DNA of 64,000 nt from Penelope pileata (taxonomy: Eukaryota; Chordata; Aves; Galliformes; Cracidae). The stretch's first letter is position 1; each line of letters begins with the position of its first letter. The DNA is taken from NCBI GenBank assembly GCA_013396635.1, contig WBMW01000071.1, positions 62,001 to 126,000 on the forward strand, given 5' to 3'. Of this stretch, positions 1 through 13,915 are shown piece after piece. The notes under the pieces were generated by a model that was not told where the DNA came from, did no database searches, and saw only the letters and a program-made list of their open reading frames with translations. The position numbers and the translations under genes are program-made.

Positions 1-3000
1 TATTTTTAACCCAAATTGCATGTCAGAACAGGTCTTGCACATTTTGGAAACCTCTTAAAGACTCTTTTGTAAAAAATCAATACATTTTTTCCAAGGAAAA
101 AAAAACAAACAGGACCCAAACTGCCCAATGGGCTCATTTTGAACTGGAATTTGGGCTTAAGTAAGCCATTTAAGATCAAACCATCCCTTTAAAAACATGT
201 ATTTAATTCTGGAGAGAAAAATTCACTCATCCAGTGTGACCTTCCTCGCTGTGTGTGCTGCGGTATTTCATCTATTTACTCTACATAGATGCAGATAACT
301 GGATTTGACTAATGTATAGTAGTTAGGAAAGTAGCCAAGGTTTTCCCTGACAGGGAGTCTCCTGTTATTCACTGGAACTGTGAAGGCATCTTCTATACTC
401 CTATTTTGAAAAACACCCTTCTAATTCCTGTTTGTTTTGATTTAACTTCTTTACTGACTTCTTCATTATGTGTGTTTCTTGATGTATTAAAAAATCTGGT
501 CTAAATTTCTCCCTATGTAGGTGCAATTTTTGTGTAATCTATTTTCAATAAGCAGAGTTGAGTAGGGTTCTTCTTCATAGACACTGGCTGCACTTGGGGA
601 ATAAGTTGGTCCTTCCCCATGTGCGCTCTGTAGCTAAGAAGTGTTCTCATGACACATTGATTTATGAGGCGAGTGACAGGAGGAAAAATGCATTTGCAGA
701 GCAGTGTAATCCTGAAAAGAGCATTCGATTTGCTGATAAACCTCAGCTGCATTTTATCTTCATTTATTAAGTGCTCCTGTGAGGTTTGATTAACTGAGAG
801 GTAGGGGGAGCTGATTTGGGAGGATAGTGAGGTTGTGGGCATGAGACTTAGCAAGGACCTACAGCCAAGAACATGAAGTACCTGGAAACTGGGCAAAAAG
901 AATAGTGGGAGAATCAGCTCCTTGACTTCTGTGGTCAATTTGTTTCTTGTTTTTAGGAGAATAAAAGAGTGAAAGCCCAAAAGCTTATTCTAGAAATGGC
1001 TTTATAACAGTAGCTTTCAGCCATTTGAACAGTCAAGTACTTTTAATGTTTTCTCCAGTGGTTTGCATACCCCAGGCTGGAAGCCACCTTTCTGAAGCAT
1101 GGGGGGGATGAAAAGAAACTTAAAACAGAAAAACAACTCCAGAGAAAGCAGGGGCTAGCCATGGCAGATTAAAACTTACACAGCAGAAACATGCTGGGTT
1201 CCTCTAGTAGCAGTGCAGTTGCTGAGTTAATTTTGGATATGGTTTTCAGGAAATCCCTGTATATATATTGTTTTCCTGCTAAGTACCTGAGCCCACAGAA
1301 TTATTCATCAGCCTTGCAGGAACTACAGCCAGTTTTTGTCAGTTCCTGCATTGTGGTTTTCTTAAGAATCACAGTGAAGGTAACCTGAAATAAAGGCAGA
1401 TAAGGCAGCTTGTTCTTCCCCAGCGTGGAGACTTCATGAAAGAAAAAGAACTTTTCTCAGCCTCTTCCAGGCAAAACTTTTCATTTGGAGGATCCTAAAA
1501 GAACATCTCCTCCCCGAACCTATTCCTGCAGAGCTGTTTCAGAGCCACAACTCTGGGGTTGTAGTGTGTCTCCTTGTATTGAAATGAAAGTGGAGCATTG
1601 TGAGTAGCTGGTTGAGCTGTTTGGTAAGCAGTTTTCCTCATGCTTTCTCCTCTTTAATTTGGATAATGTTGAGGAGTTGCACAGCTGATCAAAGAAGTTG
1701 GGATGATGCTGTGGTGGGAACAGAAGCTTTTCTACAGCTCTGCTAGAAGGACTTCCCTGTCATATAACACAATAAAAATGCTCCTTGCTTGGGATCACTA
1801 CACTTGCAGTATTCCACCCTTTCCAAGGAGGCATAACACACGTGCACATTAACCTAAATAGGAAATATGTTTACACATGGCTGCATGGATGGTTTTATCA
1901 TTGAGTAATCCAGGAGAAAGGGGGAATGGTGGAGATGTGGGAGCAAGGAGTCAAGATTCAATGAAAGGATTTCACCAACCTGCACTCTGGATGAGGTTCT
2001 CAAGCAGTTAATTCCTGATACATTTATTTTGCTCTTCACGCTTAGAATAGAAAAAAAAGAAAACTGTAAGAAGTGTTGTCAAATGCTAGGAACGTGAACG
2101 GGAACTGTGAACCGCCTTGCAAAGTTGCAGTTTGTTCAAATTTGCCTGTAGTGTTTTATAGAGAGTGGAATTTTACAGGTGAGCTCTGGAAGCTATAAAA
2201 AGCCAAGGGAAATGATGTGCCAGGTCATACTTGCATTCGAGGAAGCTGTTTCTGAATATCATCAGAGGTGCATCCCTACAGCTGAGACACAGGGCCAGAT
2301 TCCAGCTGTAATGATGGATGGAAAATGAATTGGAAACACCCCATGTGGACAAGGGCTTGAACCTCCACCTTTGTTTATTGCCTGAATCAATGCAACATCA
2401 AATGGGGATCAGAGAAGGCTGCCAAGAAATGGGGGTTCAGGTTCTCCTACCATGGGCGAACCCAATGTGCACCATTGGCTTGATCTGAACCAGCACTTCC
2501 CAGTCCTTGTTCTGCAGCAAAATGCCCATGAGGATTTGTGTCAACCTGGGAAAGCTGGCTTTGTGTGTGAGTTGTCTCGTACAGAGCACAGTGTGCACCA
2601 TGTAATACAAAATAGATTTGTCTGTAAACAATGCTGACCTTTACCGCCATGGTACGGTCTGCTTGAAAAGAACACCCCGAGGAGACATATTCCACTGAGC
2701 AGACAGCACTGTGATTTCTGTAATTTGTATGTGGTGTTTCTGACTTAGGAAAGACTAAGCCATTTCCTTGCTGTCACTTCCCATCAGACACCTTAACACC
2801 TTCCTGCCCAGGCTCTCTCTGGTAACACTACTGTAAGTCCTATTATTTGGGGCAGATGTGTACAGTGCAGTTCTCCTATGGACAACTCCAGTAATTTTGC
2901 TGTTTCCTCTCATTGGAGTTAATGGGGTTACTCTAAAACAAATAACCTGTCTGCTATGAACAGAAAGTTGCAAGCCATCACTGATGTGATGTGCATATGA

Positions 3001-4400
3001 TATGGACCATATTACAAACCCTTTTGTTATTCAGGAGATTGGCAATGTCCCTGCTGTATCTGTCAGCCCCAGAGGAACATCCTTTAAACATCGTGGTTCG
3101 TAGCTCTCTCTCAATATCATGTCTTGGTGCACTGTGTTTGCAACACTGCAAACAATGAAGTATTAAAAAAATAATCTATGTTTTCTCTGCTTCTGAGGGG
3201 GTGGCAGTGACTTCTGCAGGGAGACTTTTCATGAAGAAAGAGATCTTAGAGCAGATCTGATGTGGCAAGGACATTGGCAGAAATTATTTGGATTGTGGTA
3301 GTGCTTCAGGGCCCATTCTGGTCTAAAATCTCATAGTAGTGATTCCTACAGGAAAACAAATCATAACTCCACCAAGATGACACCAAGACACGTGCTGCTC
3401 TCCTTCAGGAAGCTCACCTATAGGGCTGGGGCAGCCTCTGCAATGCCTTCCCTCATTTCTCCTTGGATATACTAAACCTTGTAATGTCTGACAGCTATTG
3501 CTGAGATAACTGAGTCTGATAGAAAGGTGGCTGCTCCCTGGGACAGTATAAACTTAATTTACTGTAAGAGTTATTTAGATTAGTACCAGAAGCTGTTCTT
3601 GATCCTCTACAGAGCAGAGCACTGGCACAGGCTGCAACGCTGGGCTGTGCTGCAGCACATGGATGTCTGATCAACCCATGGGGAGAATGAAACTCGGCAG
3701 CCAGCCCAGTTTCTTTGTCAGCTCTTTGGTCAGAGGTGGGCTAGGCAGATATGCTAACTGAGAGTCAAGGCATTGATCAAGGCCTTTTGTTTCCTTCCTG
3801 GGAATTGGAAATGGTCCCGCCTTGCTCAAGATATCACTGCAGTAGGATGCCTGTCCTCAAATGGTTAAGTGCTGATGCTTGTCTGAGATATTTCCCTCTT
3901 CTGGGGAACGTGTTAAGCACTAAATGATGCATGAGCCCTGTTGGAGGGAAGTGTTACATTCTGTACGCAGACTATTTATTTTTCACTGATGATTTTATTC
4001 TGGTAGCCAGGTGTGGTTCTAGGCTAACTTGACAAGTTAAGCAGGCCCCAAAGCAAGGCAGTCATTTGCGTTCCTCTAAACAAACACAACCTCTAATTAC
4101 TGTTTTAAAGATGATCTAACATAGTAAGAAGTAATAGCAAATAATTCTATAGGGTGGGACACGTCAAACTGGCAATAGAGTGAAAGAGGTTGTCTTGAAG
4201 TTGTAGCAACTTGTCTTTATTTTTAACGTGTTACTTTGCTTGCCCCAAGTTTAGGAAGATCTTGGGTGATGTTTGTTAGGAAAAATTGTTATCTTAGGGA
4301 TTGGTGTCTATCCCAACTGCAAAGTAGGTCTTTTTCTCATTAGTTTCTCTTTGCTGCATGATTTTGCTTTCATTATTTGTCTTTTTCCACAGATTTTTAA

Positions 4401-4426
4401 CAGGTGAGCACTTGTAAGCTCACCTG
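4401..4426. repeat. 9-bp inverted repeat with paired E-boxes
   Basis: CAGGTGAGC, 8-nt spacer, GCTCACCTG. Each arm holds a CAGGTG/CACCTG E-box, so it could be a paired E-box site. A stem of this size is expected by chance about once or more in a window this long. Confidence 0.5.
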
Positions 4427-7400
4427 GGGACTAAACAGGGCTCTCCTGTGGTAAAGACAGAAGGTGCTATGGGTTGTTAGAAGAGCCCATCTCTGGGGTT
4501 GAAATAGGCTCTTGATAATTGCAAATAGAGAAAAGAGAGACATCCAGAACAGGCATTCATCAAAGAGTTACATCGTGAGGAATACACAAACATGACAAGC
4601 CAAACTCTCATAGTAATTAAGACTGCAGTCAACTTTCATCAACTTTCATTATGATGCCCAACTTTTGATCCTCTCTTCTCCCCCTGGTCGCGGCTTGCAA
4701 AACTTAATTGGCCTCGAAGATGACGTATTTATCTTGAAATAGGTTGCTTTGATTTCTGTGGAGTGAAAAGGGAATTAATCCAATTTGGTTTTAGTGATAG
4801 ACCACTAGACAAGTCGGCATTTGTTGAACACTTTGGCAAGCTCTTCTGAAGTTTTCATCCCCTACCTTTACAATGCCACCAGCAGTGTTGTTGGATGAGT
4901 TATGGGCCTTGGGCAACATCATTCTCTGCTCTCCTTTATGAAGGATAGCAGCTTCAGTTTGAGCTTTATTATTTCATGTGTTGACTGGCAAAGTTAGATC
5001 TCTCATGCGGTATGTTGGAGATGACAGCTATATAATTACTCTATATTATTTATTAAGTCTTTCTAAGAATTCCCTAAATGCTCTTTATGTTATCACTTTT
5101 TAAAAAATCAAAAATTATTTAATCAAAAATCAGGTACATTGTTAATGAGATTGCCTTATCTCTGTGTTACTTAGCTTGAGGTTGTTTCCCTCTTGTTTTT
5201 GTGAAGCTTTTCTGTCATCTCTGTTATACATTTTGCATAATATAAAACCCTATTCCTTGCAGACTGAGAGGAAAGCAATGTACCCAAGAAAAGCAGTCCA
5301 TTAGAAAACACCCCAGCACAGGAGTTTGGTCAGAATTTGGTCAATTTGATCATTGCAAACAGATGTGATAATAGACTGACTGCAGCTGCATATTGTATCA
5401 ATGTGTTCAGTGATGGGACACACGTAGCAACACTTAATATTCAGACAGATAATAGGCAAAGAGCACAAGGATATAAAGAACAGAGAAGGAGAAAAACTAC
5501 ATTTTAACTGCACTGTCTGGATCAGTACAGCTCCACCACCAAAAACCTGCTTAAATTTCAGAAAACAAACACTTGTTTAAACAATTTCCTTCCATTATAA
5601 TTCAGTCAGTGGCTTCTTCGTTCAGACTTTTCTGAGATGGTTATTTATTTTTCATCCAGAAATATTTTAGTTCAATCAGAAGGAACTGCAACATGCTCCA
5701 GCTAGCAATAACTTGAATTTACACAGTGAAACATTGCAGCCTGTCTTGGCAATAAACAGTGACTTTAACTAATGTGTGTTCCCTTTCCTAAGTGTGATTG
5801 CTTGTGGAACATCAAGAATTGCATGCAGACCGAGGGATATAGCCATTGTTTGTGTGAATATCACGCACAGCTGAGTTTACATATTTGATATGGTCCTGTT
5901 TGACTCCAAGGAGATAAATGAAATTAAGTTCTCAGAAGGGAAGTAATTAGACCATAAAACAATGGCAAAGATAAGGTACTATGGGAGAAAAAGTCCTTGA
6001 ATAAATAGAGAATGGCAGGAACTCATAGTGGAGAAATAGAGGTTTCCTTAGCTCCAAATAGATTAGCAATGCTCAGACTCCTCAAAACTAAAATGAGAAC
6101 GAAAGGAGCTGCTAGAGGTCTAAGACTCTGGCTTTGGGAAGAGGGGAGACAGCTTTCTGGGGGAATCGTGTTGTCAAGTTCTCCATCAGAACTGCAAGGT
6201 GAGTTAGATCCAGGCTTCACCCTTTTTTCTTGCTTGCTACAGAGCCTCTGGGAAATAAACAGTGAGTTGGCTTAAAGAGAAAAGAGGCTGAGAGGTGCCA
6301 AATGTAGATAGACCATTTGTGTGAAGGTGCCTGGAAAACAAAGGGTCTGCCCATTGGGGATGTTGGGCAAGACGTTTTGGCCAACAGTGTTCAACTGAGG
6401 GAGAGGTAGAAGAAACGCTTAGCAAGGTGCACTGGCTGTTGACGTGAATTAATTTCTTCTAAAACTGAGCAAGTTCCCAGCCCTGAAATCTGCCTTTGAA
6501 GTGAATGAGACAACAGATTTTTATTATTATACCTGACCTTTAGTTACACAAAAAATAAATGCTACCACAAGGAAATGCTGGCTAGCCTTCCTTTCAAGTT
6601 ATCTAATAATGTAACTTGTTTGTTTGGAGAATTAGGCTGTAAATCTCTTCCTAGTTACATTAGTTTTGCATTTGTTTAATTTCTTTGACTTCAACAAGGT
6701 TGTTTCTGAATTAAAATCGAACTGGATGTAATCAGCTATTAGCATGAGCAGCTTGCAAACAGTGCCAGTGGGATGCTGAAGGGTTTTCTGTGTGGATCAG
6801 CCAGAGTGTCTGGAAACTCAGTTGTGAGACCATTTCCAGTTCTCAGCTCAAATGCCAGAAAGTAGCTGTTCCATCTTATCAGATTCACATGAGCCCTGCA
6901 TCCCTAAACAGATGGATGGTTTTCTCATTGGATGAGAGATGACATCGGGATTGGCACTAAGCATGGGAGGGATCCTCTTTAACACGAAGTGAATTTAATC
7001 ATACTGAATACTTAGAAGTTACTTGAGTTTAAAATACATCTTAGTCCTGAACTAACTGATTTTCAAAAATGATTAACACTTCCCATTTCAAGGGCTATGA
7101 GTTGGAAATCATGGGTCACTGTTTTTGAAATCCTTGAATACTCAACTAAAAAAATCAAACTATGGGTGAGATTTCTCAGTATAGCTGGGAGCAGATGGTA
7201 ATGCCAAGGGACGGGGAGGTAGGAGCTTTGCATCAGTCTGGACTGTAATCTAAAACACAGTAAAGAACTTTTTGATTTCAGCTGTTGGTCTCGATCCCAG
7301 TTATGGTTGGATACTTTATCCACAAGCAAACCCAAACAAACCCATCAGTCTGTTTATAAAATTATGAAAAGTAAATCCTGTTTGAAATGGAGGATTAATA

Positions 7401-10400
7401 TTGTCAAGGGGCTGGAATGAGCAGAGAGGGTGCACACCCATCTGTATTTTTTCTTGTTTTACACTGCAAACCATCACCACAGCATCTGGGTAATGCACCA
7501 GGTAGATCAGAAATTGCTAGGTCTTTGCTAAACTTAGTGGAGGTGTTAATCACCTTGCTCTTGGCATTACAAATACAGTTCATAAACATGCTTGATGTTT
7601 TGTAGCTAATTTTACATTTCTATGTTTGAAGCTTCTTTTTAATATTTTTTGTGGTGCAACAAGAAAGCAGGGAGATGTTTTAGTCTGGGAATGGATTAGA
7701 AATATTTGCCAAAGGGTTATGCTCTGGCCTTTCCTAACCACCTCTAGAAATGCTTTTCCTAGCCAACGTCCCCAGCAGACACATACGCAAGCAAACTTTA
7801 GAACTAGGCAGCATCTGATGCAGCGGGAGGCTTCATCCTGGGAGGCAGTTGGCAGAGATATTTTCAGAAGGCAACCTCCTTCCTCGGGGTTTCTACAAGG
7901 GAGAGGAAGCTTTCAACAGGAGCAATGCTCACAGTCTGCTGAGTAAGCACATCCCTAGCCTGTTCTGCTCATGCCGTATTCCCAGCTGGCATATCTCCCT
8001 CAAAGGATGCTAAGTGAGAGAAATCTCAGACCATTTCCAGGCCTGTAGTTCCCTTCATTGGTGAGTTTTTCCACTTTCAAGGGCCATTTCTACTTTAATC
8101 AGCTGGAAGTTGAGTTCCTTTGGACCATTAGACATCCATGTTCTTCCTCCCAAGTGGGCTGCTATTCTGGAGAAAAAGAAATGGAGGTTGTTTATCTGCA
8201 GAGATCTTTGGCCAAGTCCAACCTTCAAACTGTAGCATTGTTACTTGGAAGGAAAAGGAAACACTGAGAGCCAGAGTAGGATGCAGATTGCTTTAGTGTG
8301 GTCCAAAGTCTGCGGAAATGATCCGCAGAGGGAGCTGGAAGCCTGAGAGCAGCCTTCCAGAAAGTCAAAATGCTGGATGGAGATTTGCCCAGAATTAAAC
8401 AGAGGCAATGCCTGAGTTCCTGTCAGGTTGCTGATAGATAGGAGCTGTTTGAATGTGGAGCAAAAATTGTTCATACTGCAGGGGAATGTGGTATGAAAGA
8501 CTGATGCAGGCAGATGACAGAGCACAAGGGATCAGGAAGATATATTGGCAATCCTCCCCTTTAGCAAAGGTTTTTAGGAGCCTTCTTTCACTAAGTGTAA
8601 GGAGCTGCTCCAAAATGTGTGGGCAAGCGTTGAGTAGAACAGGCAGCATAAAGGTATTTGTTTGAAAAGCTTATTCTCTTCTCAATGGGCACCACCTCCT
8701 TGTTGGAGGTGAGGGATGAGCATTCAATGAGATAGATCATATGGGAATAGGCTAACAAGGTCTTGAGGATGGAGATGTGTTATGATGCAGGGAATAGGCA
8801 GTGGTAGTGCCAACAGGTAGAGCACAAGCAGTAACGTGGACAAGGAAATGGGCTTTGCTGCAGTAGGAGTGCGTGAAGTAGACCAAAGAGAAGACAGCAG
8901 TAACTGAAACATGCGCGTCTGTTTCTCCTCCCTTCACTTGCTCTTTGCCCGCATCCCTGCTTGTTCCTCTGAATGGGCTCTTGCAGATAGCACAAATGGG
9001 AGCACAAGCCCTTGGAAGCCAGATGTGACCCGGTGTTGTTACACAGCACGGCCAGCACAAAGCCCAGCCACACACACTCCACGGAGCCACAGAGCAGGAG
9101 AGAGCTTCCCACCTGCAGGCAAACTCCTGACAAAGAGTAAATTGATGGGGAGGTGGCAGCTGAATCCAGAGGAGAAAATAAGAGGTGAAAACAAGCCCCA
9201 AAATGCAAACACAATGAGAAGCACTGAGTAACAATTAGGCTAATGCAAGATTAATTTTAAGTGTTTTAACTGTTCATGCTGAGAGATTAAGCACTGTGAG
9301 ATTTGACAACTCTGATTATCTACTCAGAAGTGTATTTATGCCTGTCAAAACCAAAATGACATCTTAGAAACAGATCCTCACCTTCCCCACCTGTATCTGG
9401 TGTGGAATTTGTAAAGTCTAATTCAATAATCTATATTAATCCAAATGATGACAGTGACTTGTCTGTGAATTAAGCATGTACAGGACTGATGCAATGCTAG
9501 TTGCTCAGCAGATTTTGTGCATGGGATGATGACTCTGTGACTTTACCAATGTTATAAACCTGGATTCTGGTCACTGAAATGCATTTTACCCCTTAGGGAT
9601 CCTGCTTCTCCCTCTCCTAGTGTGTTTTGCTGTCACAGAGCCAGCTCAGAGGTGCACTCCAGCATGGGGGTGTTATTCAAGGGTGAATGAGGACACGAGG
9701 TTTAGGCACATTGACATCAAACTTCTGATATGTGCAAGAGCGTGTCCTTGGGAAAAGAACTGGCATTCTTCTGCCCATCGAATCTCACTTGGTAGTATCA
9801 GAAAGATGTATGAGGTGACACGTAAACATTCTCCTTGGTATCCAGTATCGCTGCAGGTTTCCAGCTGGTTTCTTGACTACTGTTCGTGCCTCTCCACGTG
9901 CCTGCTAGTTGGCGTGAAGTGACACATTTAAGCCCAAAGAGAACATATTCTGGAAATGTGGATATATGATCCTTTTTTCCTAACTATTTCCAGAGCATTC
10001 TTCATAATGTTTACCTGTGGCTCGTGCCAGAATGAAGCCCAAGCATGTTTCCATGTTCACTCCAGCTCCCTTTGAAATGCTAACAACTTTTTGAACAGAT
10101 TCCATTGGCTTTGCAAGTTTTTATTTTTGATCCTAGCTCAAAGGTGGATTTTTTTTAAAGTGTGAGAACAGTGTTTCCAGCCACACTTCAGAGCTATGTG
10201 AGTGGGGAGAAATGTACTTCTTTCCATATGCTTGGTTTGAAGGTCATGATTTCATAATGTAAAATGGACGAAGTTAGGAGATTAATGGAAACTCAGCTGC
10301 AAGCATTAACTCAGCAGGTAGCTTCCTCCCTCTTACAGTCCTCCTGAGAGCACACAAATGTCCGCCTGACTGGAGGAAATAATTATTTGCATCAAATAGG

Positions 10401-11237
10401 TTGTTATTTTAGAATCCCATTGGAGCACAGAATAATATGGTAATGCGGTAATAATACAAGTTGGAGTATAAGTAGGTGGATATAGTAATAAAACAAGATA
10501 AAAAGATTAGGACAGGATGCCGTAATAGAAACATGTTTCAGGATTTACAATAAATTCTGATATCTAAGTAATTCAAAGTTAAACTGGACGGAGCATTTCA
10601 CAGGAGAGTGTGAATAAGGAACAGATACATAACTGGCATGGACCTGTGCAATTCTGGGTTTTAAGCACAAATTAGGAATTGTATAGGAGCATCTGTGCTT
10701 GTATTTGTATTGTATCTGAATTTGAGATGCTCTGTAAATTTTATTCCAAATGCAGCTCTTGAGAGATCACCAGATCGCAGATGATAAGACCCATGAGAAT
10801 GTGTACATTGATTTAGAAATGAACTTCTAACCTCTGAAGTTTGTGCTGCTAATCACATCACTAATTATTTTCCCTGTTGTTTTTTACTTACAGTGCTTAG
10901 CATCTGTGAAGCACTAATATACAGGCAATTTGTAGCAAAGCATTACATTTATTGGAGCTACATAAAGCTGAGGTAATGAGAAAACAGAGGTCGTTTTGAT
11001 GACTCTTTCATTAAGTGCCATAAATTAATGCATTGCCCCAATCAAGCATACAATAAGCAGGAGTGGGTGCAATCAAACCACCCCTCTTGCTTTGTAGCTA
11101 CTTTTTCTTGTGGGAGAAGCCAAGCAAAGGCTGAGCTGGAAAATGCCTTCTTCCCAAATACACTCTCCACTTAGCATCCAGCTGGCTGCCCTTCATAAAG
11201 CAAGATTTGTTGTTTTGGGGTCCTCTTACATCATCCT

Positions 11238-11281
11238 GACGAGCTCTATTGGCTTGACAAGTTCTATTGACGGGCTCTATT
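11238..11281. repeat. Small imperfect tandem repeat, three copies
   Basis: GACGAGCTCTATTGGCTT, GACAAGTTCTATT and GACGGGCTCTATT follow each other directly (18, 13 and 13 bp). The first copy carries five extra bases at its end. Confidence 0.8.
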
Positions 11282-13769
11282 ATTTAAAAAGAACGTAATT
11301 TAAATGTATTAATTCAGTATTATTTGTGGTGTACAACAGAGAGTAGAGGGTGATGTTACCAGAATGCCCTACGTCCATCAGCTCTAAGGCTGCATTTAGT
11401 ACCATTTATTTTAGACTTCGTCTAATAGCTACCTTTCATTCTAAATACCTTGAATTAATTAGACGTATTGCTTAGGAAAATATGAGTCACTGTGTGTGAC
11501 TTGTATGTGTGACTTGGCTGCATAAAATATTAGAAATCTATAGCACTGTAGTTAATAACTCAGTGGGTTGGAAAACATTCTCTTAAAGGCCACGGAACCA
11601 CCCACTTTTTCATTCTGATTTCTTCTTAGTTGAGTGAATGAAAATACGGAATTGACAAAGATAAATCTGCTGTCATTATCCTTCAAAATATATTTATGAG
11701 CTCTTATTTTCAAACCCTTTTCATTCCCATTTCTGCTTCATCGTGGCATACAAAGAATCAATGGGCAGTGATAGAGCCTAGAATAATGGAAAAATAATCC
11801 ACATGCGATTGCTGTATTTTACTTTAGGCCTGCTGTTCCTACACTTTGACTTGTCTATTTGACAGGAGGTATTTGTTGTCTTTTAACATTAATTACTGCT
11901 TATGACATGAGTATTCTGCTTGTTGCTGTCTAAAGCATTGGCATTGTTAACCTCCATGTTCTGAGATGAATAGTGCTGCAGTGACATATTTAAAAAAAAA
12001 TAAATTCCATCTGCAGTGATTATTAGGGTTTGAAACTATGGAAAGATTCTTGGCTTCCAGCTATTCAGTACCTGTGTCACCGTTAGTACTCATTTGGAGA
12101 TATATTTTAAAGATATTTAGCTATCTGAAGTTACCTGGGAGGAAGTCTGAAAGTGCTTTGATGCTTAGTTACTGTAGGAAGTTACTTGCATCATAAGGTG
12201 CCTAATAATCTCTGAAAGTCTGGTCCTTGACTCCTAACTGGGTGTTTTTGAAAATTTTACTTCCATACCATGGGCAAAAGAGGGAACAGCAATTTTAAAG
12301 CACTCGTTTCTGGGCAGATGGCTGCAAGTATTGACCTGGCTTCTGGTTTAACCTCCTCTGCTACCTTCCCAGAAGTGCTTTTGGGACATTTGAATCCAGG
12401 TTTCTCTCTACCAAAAATAGAAACCCATACATAGGATCCCTGTACACCACAGTAAGACAAGTAGCAAGAATAATGAACTTCAACACTATTTAATTTTTAA
12501 TTAGATCCCTTTTATCATATCCTTTGTAAAAGGAGATTAACTTTTGCAGACCTATTCTCACCTGGTTAAAAACCAATTAGCTTTCATATACAAGCCAAAT
12601 GCATCCTTATTAGCAAGAATTTCTGCTAATTACATTGTTCTTTTAACTTTTTTGCCACTCGATGTGTCAAGTTCAGGTCTACTTTGAGTCTTTGGTGATG
12701 TTGCCAAAATCTGAATCCAGCCAAGGGGCTCCCAGCACTCTTGCCTGATTCAGGATTTCAAGATTTGCCCCAGCTGAATTACGCTATGATTAATTTTGCC
12801 CGTTGGGTTCTGGAAAACACTCTGGGAGTTTCCTTTCTCTTCCATCCCTCTACTTCTTTTCTGATGGCCGTGTGCTAAATAAGCCCAAGTGGAAGAAGTA
12901 AAAGATATATTTGTGCTCCACTACCTGGGAAGATTCATTTGAAATGGCAAGCTCAGTTACAGAGGACTGTATTTTCCTCCCTCATTACGTGCTGTGCAGA
13001 GCAGTGTCCCACAGCTTTCACAATGGTGGCAGGAGAAGTAAATCTGCCGTTGAGTTTGGCTTTCTGTACACCATGATTGAGGACAATAACTCATAATGAA
13101 GACAGCAGTATGATCACCCTCTGAGATCCATCCCCCGCTGTGCAGAGCTTTCCCACTTACTCTCTTATGGTATGGAGTGTATATGACTCACCCGAGGGCT
13201 ATTGGCACTTCCCACAGGCAACTGGGGGAGCAGCCTTCTGTGTAGGAGTGTCCTAATACAGTGATGATGAAATGTGGAAACCTGCCTAGCCTCTTACTTA
13301 TCCTTCTGTCTTTCTCAATAAATAAAATAAATTGGCTTCCCAGTAGCTTGGTGGGGAGGAGAGGGATTTCTGGCAGGTTGCTACTGATGAGTTTGTCATG
13401 TGGCTTGTTTGTTTGAGTCAGAGCACTGCTGAGATGCCAGCCAGGGATGGCATGGGAGCCTGCAGGGATCTGTGCTCCAGCACTGTGGGCTGCAGGGCTT
13501 CAGTGTTCCACAGGCATGTGGTCCTGGGGCCAGTGGGCAGGCAGAGTGCAGGCAAGCACAGCTGGAGCACAGCAGCCCTAATGACACAAAATGTGAGACC
13601 AAGACTTGAAAGCACACATGCTAGGAGAAGCAGCGACTATTATCCCCCCTGCACCCATAGACACTCCCGCTGCTTTTGGAGAGCATTTGCTGTTCCTCAC
13701 TGTAGGAGACAACTGCAGCTGGACAAATCTGGCAGTGCTGGCCTCTAACATGGCACCGAGGATCTGTAA

Positions 13770-13915
13770 TGGGCTTTAATTATCACACACGCACACAAGC
13801 TGAGAGGATTCAATAAAGGCTTCTGATTTATCAGGCTGCCCAGCAACAACGCGTGACGGCCCCATTTGCAGAGCGTGCAAGGGACTCATCGCGTTCATTG
13901 GGAAGGAAAACATGT
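13770..13915. promoter_or_regulatory. Candidate conserved intronic element (unverified)
   Basis: This non-repetitive patch combines TTTAATTATC (homeodomain-like), ATTCAATAAAGG, CAGCAACAAC, and CpG-bearing GCGTGACG and ATCGCG in otherwise CpG-poor intron. That combination is seen in intronic enhancers. It is inference from composition only. Confidence 0.25.

Noticed and set aside
513..980. 155-codon open frame on -
   Set aside because: No recognisable motif or homologue and no supporting signals.
4401..4426. CAGGTGAGC/GCTCACCTG inverted repeat as a hairpin RNA or ZEB-type site
   Set aside because: A 9-bp stem with a variable loop is expected by chance in 64 kb. Listed as a feature only, not claimed as functional.
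8752..9234. 160-codon open frame on -, rich in Cys and aromatic residues, with an overlapping 144-codon frame
   Set aside because: No family resemblance and overlapping frames of similar length. It looks like a chance frame in TG/CA-rich sequence.
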